From assembly GCA_023525715.1 (NCBI GenBank), contig CM042016.1, forward strand, positions 64,039,382 to 64,103,381: 64,000 bases of DNA, given 5' to 3'. This DNA comes from Cichorium intybus. Its lineage: Eukaryota; Streptophyta; Magnoliopsida; Asterales; Asteraceae. Under the pieces are notes generated by a model. It was not told the DNA's origin, ran no database searches, and worked only from the letters and a program-made list of their open reading frames with translations. The position numbers and the translations under genes were made by a program. Positions 60,258-64,000 of the stretch are shown one piece after another. Every line of letters begins with the position of its first letter. The first letter of the stretch is position 1.

Positions 60258-62057
60258 TTTGGATTGTAAAATAATTCGAGGTGGACAATATTTATTGAAT
60301 GGCGCTTATTATGATTATTTGTAACGTAAATCGTTAATAAATGATATCCTTAAAACGTTTACCATAGACATCAATCCTTAGTGTAGAGAATCAATTGGTA
60401 ATAATGATATTATTACAATGTAGCTTTTTTGTTAACAACCAAATATTATTGTCACGACTACCAAGAACCTAACGAGAAAACAATAAATTACGAGGGAAGT
60501 GACGTTAATTGTGTTACTTTAACTAAATAACCAAATTAATCACAATTTTAAAATTTCTACTTCCAAACCAAGTAAACGACCAGTCACGAATCGAGTAAAC
60601 AGTAGTTTCCTTTTTCGTACTACTCTTTTTCACCGATGACTACAAAATTGCAAAAAACACTAAATCACTACAGAATTGAGAAAAAAACTAATTCTTTATT
60701 TATATCTATGTTTTGTCGGCTCATCTTCAGTCATGTTTACAATATTCCATTTGATTATTTTAGATTGATTTTATAGATTGAAGTTCCAGACCTTTCAGTT
60801 TATGGTTTTCATTATGTTTTGGCAACTTTTGTTATTATGTTGAAACTTGAATATCAAGTATACCATTGGAATCTTTGGTATTTAAACAAGGGATATTTTT
60901 GATAGTTTTTATGTGTCAATTTCCATAACGATTTCAACTATTATATGCCGAAATCTCCATAGTAATGTGTATACCTTGTTTACGAGTAACTGAAAGGATG
61001 GTATTTTGGTATTACAAAGAAGTAAAGAAAAATGATTATTTTAGTTTATTATTTACTGTTGAAAACGGGTATTTAAGGTTAAATTATTTTAGCATACAAG
61101 CTATTTGAAAGTATATTATATATACAAGTATATGTGACAAACGAGTCATTTTATTGAGAAAGCTTTTGGGTACAAGAAAAATGATTTTAAGAGTCATTTT
61201 TAAATTAAAAGAAAAATATTTTATACATATGTTTTGGGTCTAAAATCCATCTACTCTCAAGATATTTCAATATCTTATGTATTATTTTTAAATGACATGT
61301 GTGCCACATACTCGGTTGGAGCAGAGTCCCATCAGCAAAGATAGCTTTTGTGACTAGACAGCTGACACAAATTTACAAGAGAGAATAATGAAATTAGATG
61401 TACATATTATATCACCTGTATAATTTATTTAGTGTTTCTATATTTTCTAAATATAACCCGCATTAGTTGTATTGTGTTATAAACTTAAAGGTGAAAAATT
61501 GGACCGTATTTCCGCTAGATATCGACATCATATCTAATGATTTCATATTTTTTATAATGCATTTCATGTAAAGTTGGGGTGTTACGTCAATGATATTTTT
61601 CAGATACCCTACAAAGATTCAAAACTGTGTGTTTAGTTTTAAAATTGGATGAAAAAAAAAATTTGTATGTAGAATTCACCAAATATATTTTAATATCGCA
61701 TTTGTAAAAACGGAAAAACTATAAAGAAAAATCGAATAAAAACAAAGATACAATAACTGTATGCATAAAAAGTTGTATAAAAGTTATAAAAACTACTTAG
61801 ATAAAAACAATCATTTTTTTCGTAAAAATGGTTTCGTACATAATTTGAAAAAAATTATGCAAAAGCTTCAACCTGATCATCTTACTTACCGGACTTGCAT
61901 GTATACGTCTTATTTACGACACTAGCTGGTAGGTATTTTGCTCCACAAACAAGAAAGTTATACATGAAAGTGAGTGATGAAACATTTAATGCGTCCTCAT
62001 TTGAATGTATACCGACATCAAATTATGCGTAAGAAGAAAACAAATATATTTATTGTA

Positions 62058-62419
62058 TTACATTGGTCCTTCAAAAGACAAAAGCATATTAATACCCATT
62101 AGATTAACACAAACAATGACTCGATATTTATTTAGTATATCACCATCTTTAGCTGTGATTGTCATGTTATAAATTTTTCCGACGTCCGCTATCCTCTCTA
62201 CATACACCACTTTCTCAAACACTAGGACTTCTTTTGTGTCCTCATTGTGCTTATCCACCGCAAACTTTCCAATTGCCACCACTTTTGGGTCATTTAGGTC
62301 AACTGTTGAAAAGCCACCAACCAATTCAGCACCTAGGATGCGCTAGTGACATCAAGGCGAAGAATGCACAACGAGACACAAAGTATGATGAGAAGAAGAA
62401 ATTGACCAACAGTTCTCAT
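62058..62419 (-). pseudogene. cystatin-like copy H, frameshifted
   Basis: The minus-strand ATG at 62417-62419 opens the signal peptide. A 1-bp deletion near 62334 (CACCTAGGAT where copy G reads CACCCTGGGAT) shifts the frame just after it. The cystatin domain stays open in the other frame (VGGFSTVDLNDPKVV to FEGPM). The loop is IADVG instead of KVDAG, and VWVN has become VCVN, so conserved positions are also eroding. Confidence 0.85.
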
Positions 62420-63969
62420 TTTGGATTGTAAAAGAATTCGAGGTGGACAATATTTATAAATCGTTAATAAATGATATCCTTAAAACGTTTACCATAGACA
62501 TCAATCCTTAGTGTAGAGAATCAATTGGTAATAATGATATTATTACAATGTAGCTTTTTTGTTAACAACCAAATATTATTGTCACGACAACCAAGAACCT
62601 AACGAGAAAACAATAAATTACAAGGGAAGTGACGTTAATTGTGTTATTTTAACTAATTAACCAAATTAACCACAGTTTTAGAATTTCTACTTCCAAACCA
62701 AGTAAACGACCAGTCACGAATCGAGTAAACAGTTGTTTCCTTTTCGTACTACTCTTTTTCACCGATGACTACAATATTACATTTGATTATTTTAGATTGA
62801 TTTTATAGATTGAAGTTCCAGACCTTTCAGTTTATGGTTTTCATTAAGTTTTGGCAACGTTTGTTATTATGTTGAAACTTGAATATCAAGTATACCATTG
62901 GAATCTTTGGTATTTAAACAAGGGATATTTTTGATAGTTTTTATGTGACAATTTCCATAACGATTTCAACTATTATATGCCGAAATCTCCATACCTTGTT
63001 TACGAGTAACTGAAAGGATATTATATATACAAGCATATGTGACCATCGAGTCATTTTATTGAGAAAGCTTTTGGGAAAAAGAAAAATGATTTTAAGAGTC
63101 ATTTTTAAATTAAAAGAAAAATATTTTATACATATGTTTTGGTCTAAAATCCATCTACTCTCAAAACATTTCAATATCTTATATATTATTTTTAAATGAC
63201 ATGTGTGCCACGTACTCGGTTGGAGCAGTCTCATCAGCAAAGATATCTTTCGTGACTAGACAGCGGACACAGATTAACAAGAGAGAATAAGGAAATTAGA
63301 TGTACATATTATATCGCTTGTATAATTTATTTAGTGTTTCTATAGTTTCTACATATAACCCGCATTAGTTGTATTGTGTTATAAACTTAAAGGTGAAAAA
63401 TTGGACCGTATTTCCGCTAGACATCGACATCATATCTAATGATGTCATATTTTTTATAATGCATGTCATGTAAAGTTGCGGTGTTACATCAATGATATTT
63501 TTCAGAAACCCTACAAATATTCAAAACCGAGTGTTTAGTTTTAAAATTGGATGAAAAACAATTTTGTATATAGAATTGACCGAATATATTTTAGTATCGC
63601 ATTTGTAAAAACGGAAAAACTATAAAGAAAAATCGAATAAAAACAAAGATACAATAACGGTATGCATAAAAAGTTGTACAAATGTTATAAAAACTACTTA
63701 GATAAAAACAATCATTTTTTCATAAAAATGATTTCGTACATAATTAGAAAAAAATTATGCAAACGCTTTAGCAAAAGCTTCAACCTGATCATCTTACTTA
63801 CCGGATTTGCATGTATACGTCTTATTTACGACACTAGCTAGTAGGTATTTTGCTCCACAAACAAGAAAATTATACTTGGAAGTGAGTGAAGAAACATTTA
63901 ATGCGTCCTCATTTGGATTTATACCGACATCAAATTATGCGTAAGAAGAAAACAAATATATTTATTGTA

Positions 63970-64000
63970 TTACATAGGTCCTTCAAAAGACAAAAGCATA
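63970..64000 (-). CDS. cystatin-like copy I, 3' end at the window edge
   Basis: The last 31 bp encode the C-terminus ending SFEGPM and a TAA, identical in form to the intact copies. The rest lies beyond the window, so intactness cannot be judged. Confidence 0.7.
   Translation of the reverse strand, partial: MLLSFEGPM

Larger units (their letters stand above)
60258..64000 (-). repeat. tandem array of cystatin-like gene units (right part)
   Basis: Array spacer resumes after the insertion with the same words as in the left part (unit markers near 61869 and 63786). The spacing is 1.9 kb because the unit between them has lost part of its spacer (for example the stretch from 62776 and around 62990-63020). 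No gene in the spacers other than copies H and I. Confidence 0.9.

Overview
The window is a piece of a flowering-plant nuclear genome. It is AT-rich and packed with nested Ty1/copia LTR retrotransposons. The only non-transposon genes I recognise are a tandem family of small secreted cystatin-like proteins and one Agenet-domain gene carried inside a retrotransposon. The accessory ORFs between pol and the 3' LTR resemble, from memory, families common in Asteraceae genomes. That family-level guess is an inference and cannot be verified here. No rRNA, tRNA, CRISPR or bacterial-type operon was seen.

Layout, left part. 1-4124 and 13258-15437 hold decayed remains of copia elements with long gag genes (Sirevirus-like): an LTR piece, a gag tail, spacer, and an extra ORF after pol. 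A 9.1 kb copia element (4125-13257, target duplication AAAGA) is inserted in that extra ORF. Its whole gag-pol frame is present and interrupted only by three stop codons. 15438-16030 and 20565-24452 are the two parts of a minus-strand long-gag copia element, split by a deleted plus-strand element (16031-20564). 24453 to about 25216 is the 3' end of another copia element.

Layout, right part. From about 25861 to the window edge, apart from one insertion, lies a tandem array with units of roughly 2.1-2.2 kb. Complete units carry a minus-strand, intronless gene for a 120-residue secreted cystatin-like protein. Three copies are intact (28672-29034, 32297-32659, 34478-34840). The others are frameshifted, truncated, deleted, split or cut by the window edge. 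All intact copies keep the cystatin fold signatures but have lost both motifs that contact papain-like proteases.

One array gene (36185-36395 plus 60113-60257) is split by a 23.7 kb nested insertion. The outer element (36396-60112, minus strand, target duplication CCACC) is a decayed Sirevirus-like copia. It carries, antisense between pol and its 3' LTR, an intact two-domain Agenet gene with its own TATA box and polyadenylation signal. Its gag is in turn split by a very young plus-strand element (47769-58686, target duplication GCCTC). That inner element has 1456-bp LTRs with a single difference noticed by eye, intact gag and pol, and about a dozen copies of a GATCG-CGACC-CGATC dyad upstream of the LTR TATA box.

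Several long-gag elements here share a gag/pol boundary in which gag ends in a WVP motif and a stop codon, followed closely by a CAG that looks like a 3' splice site.
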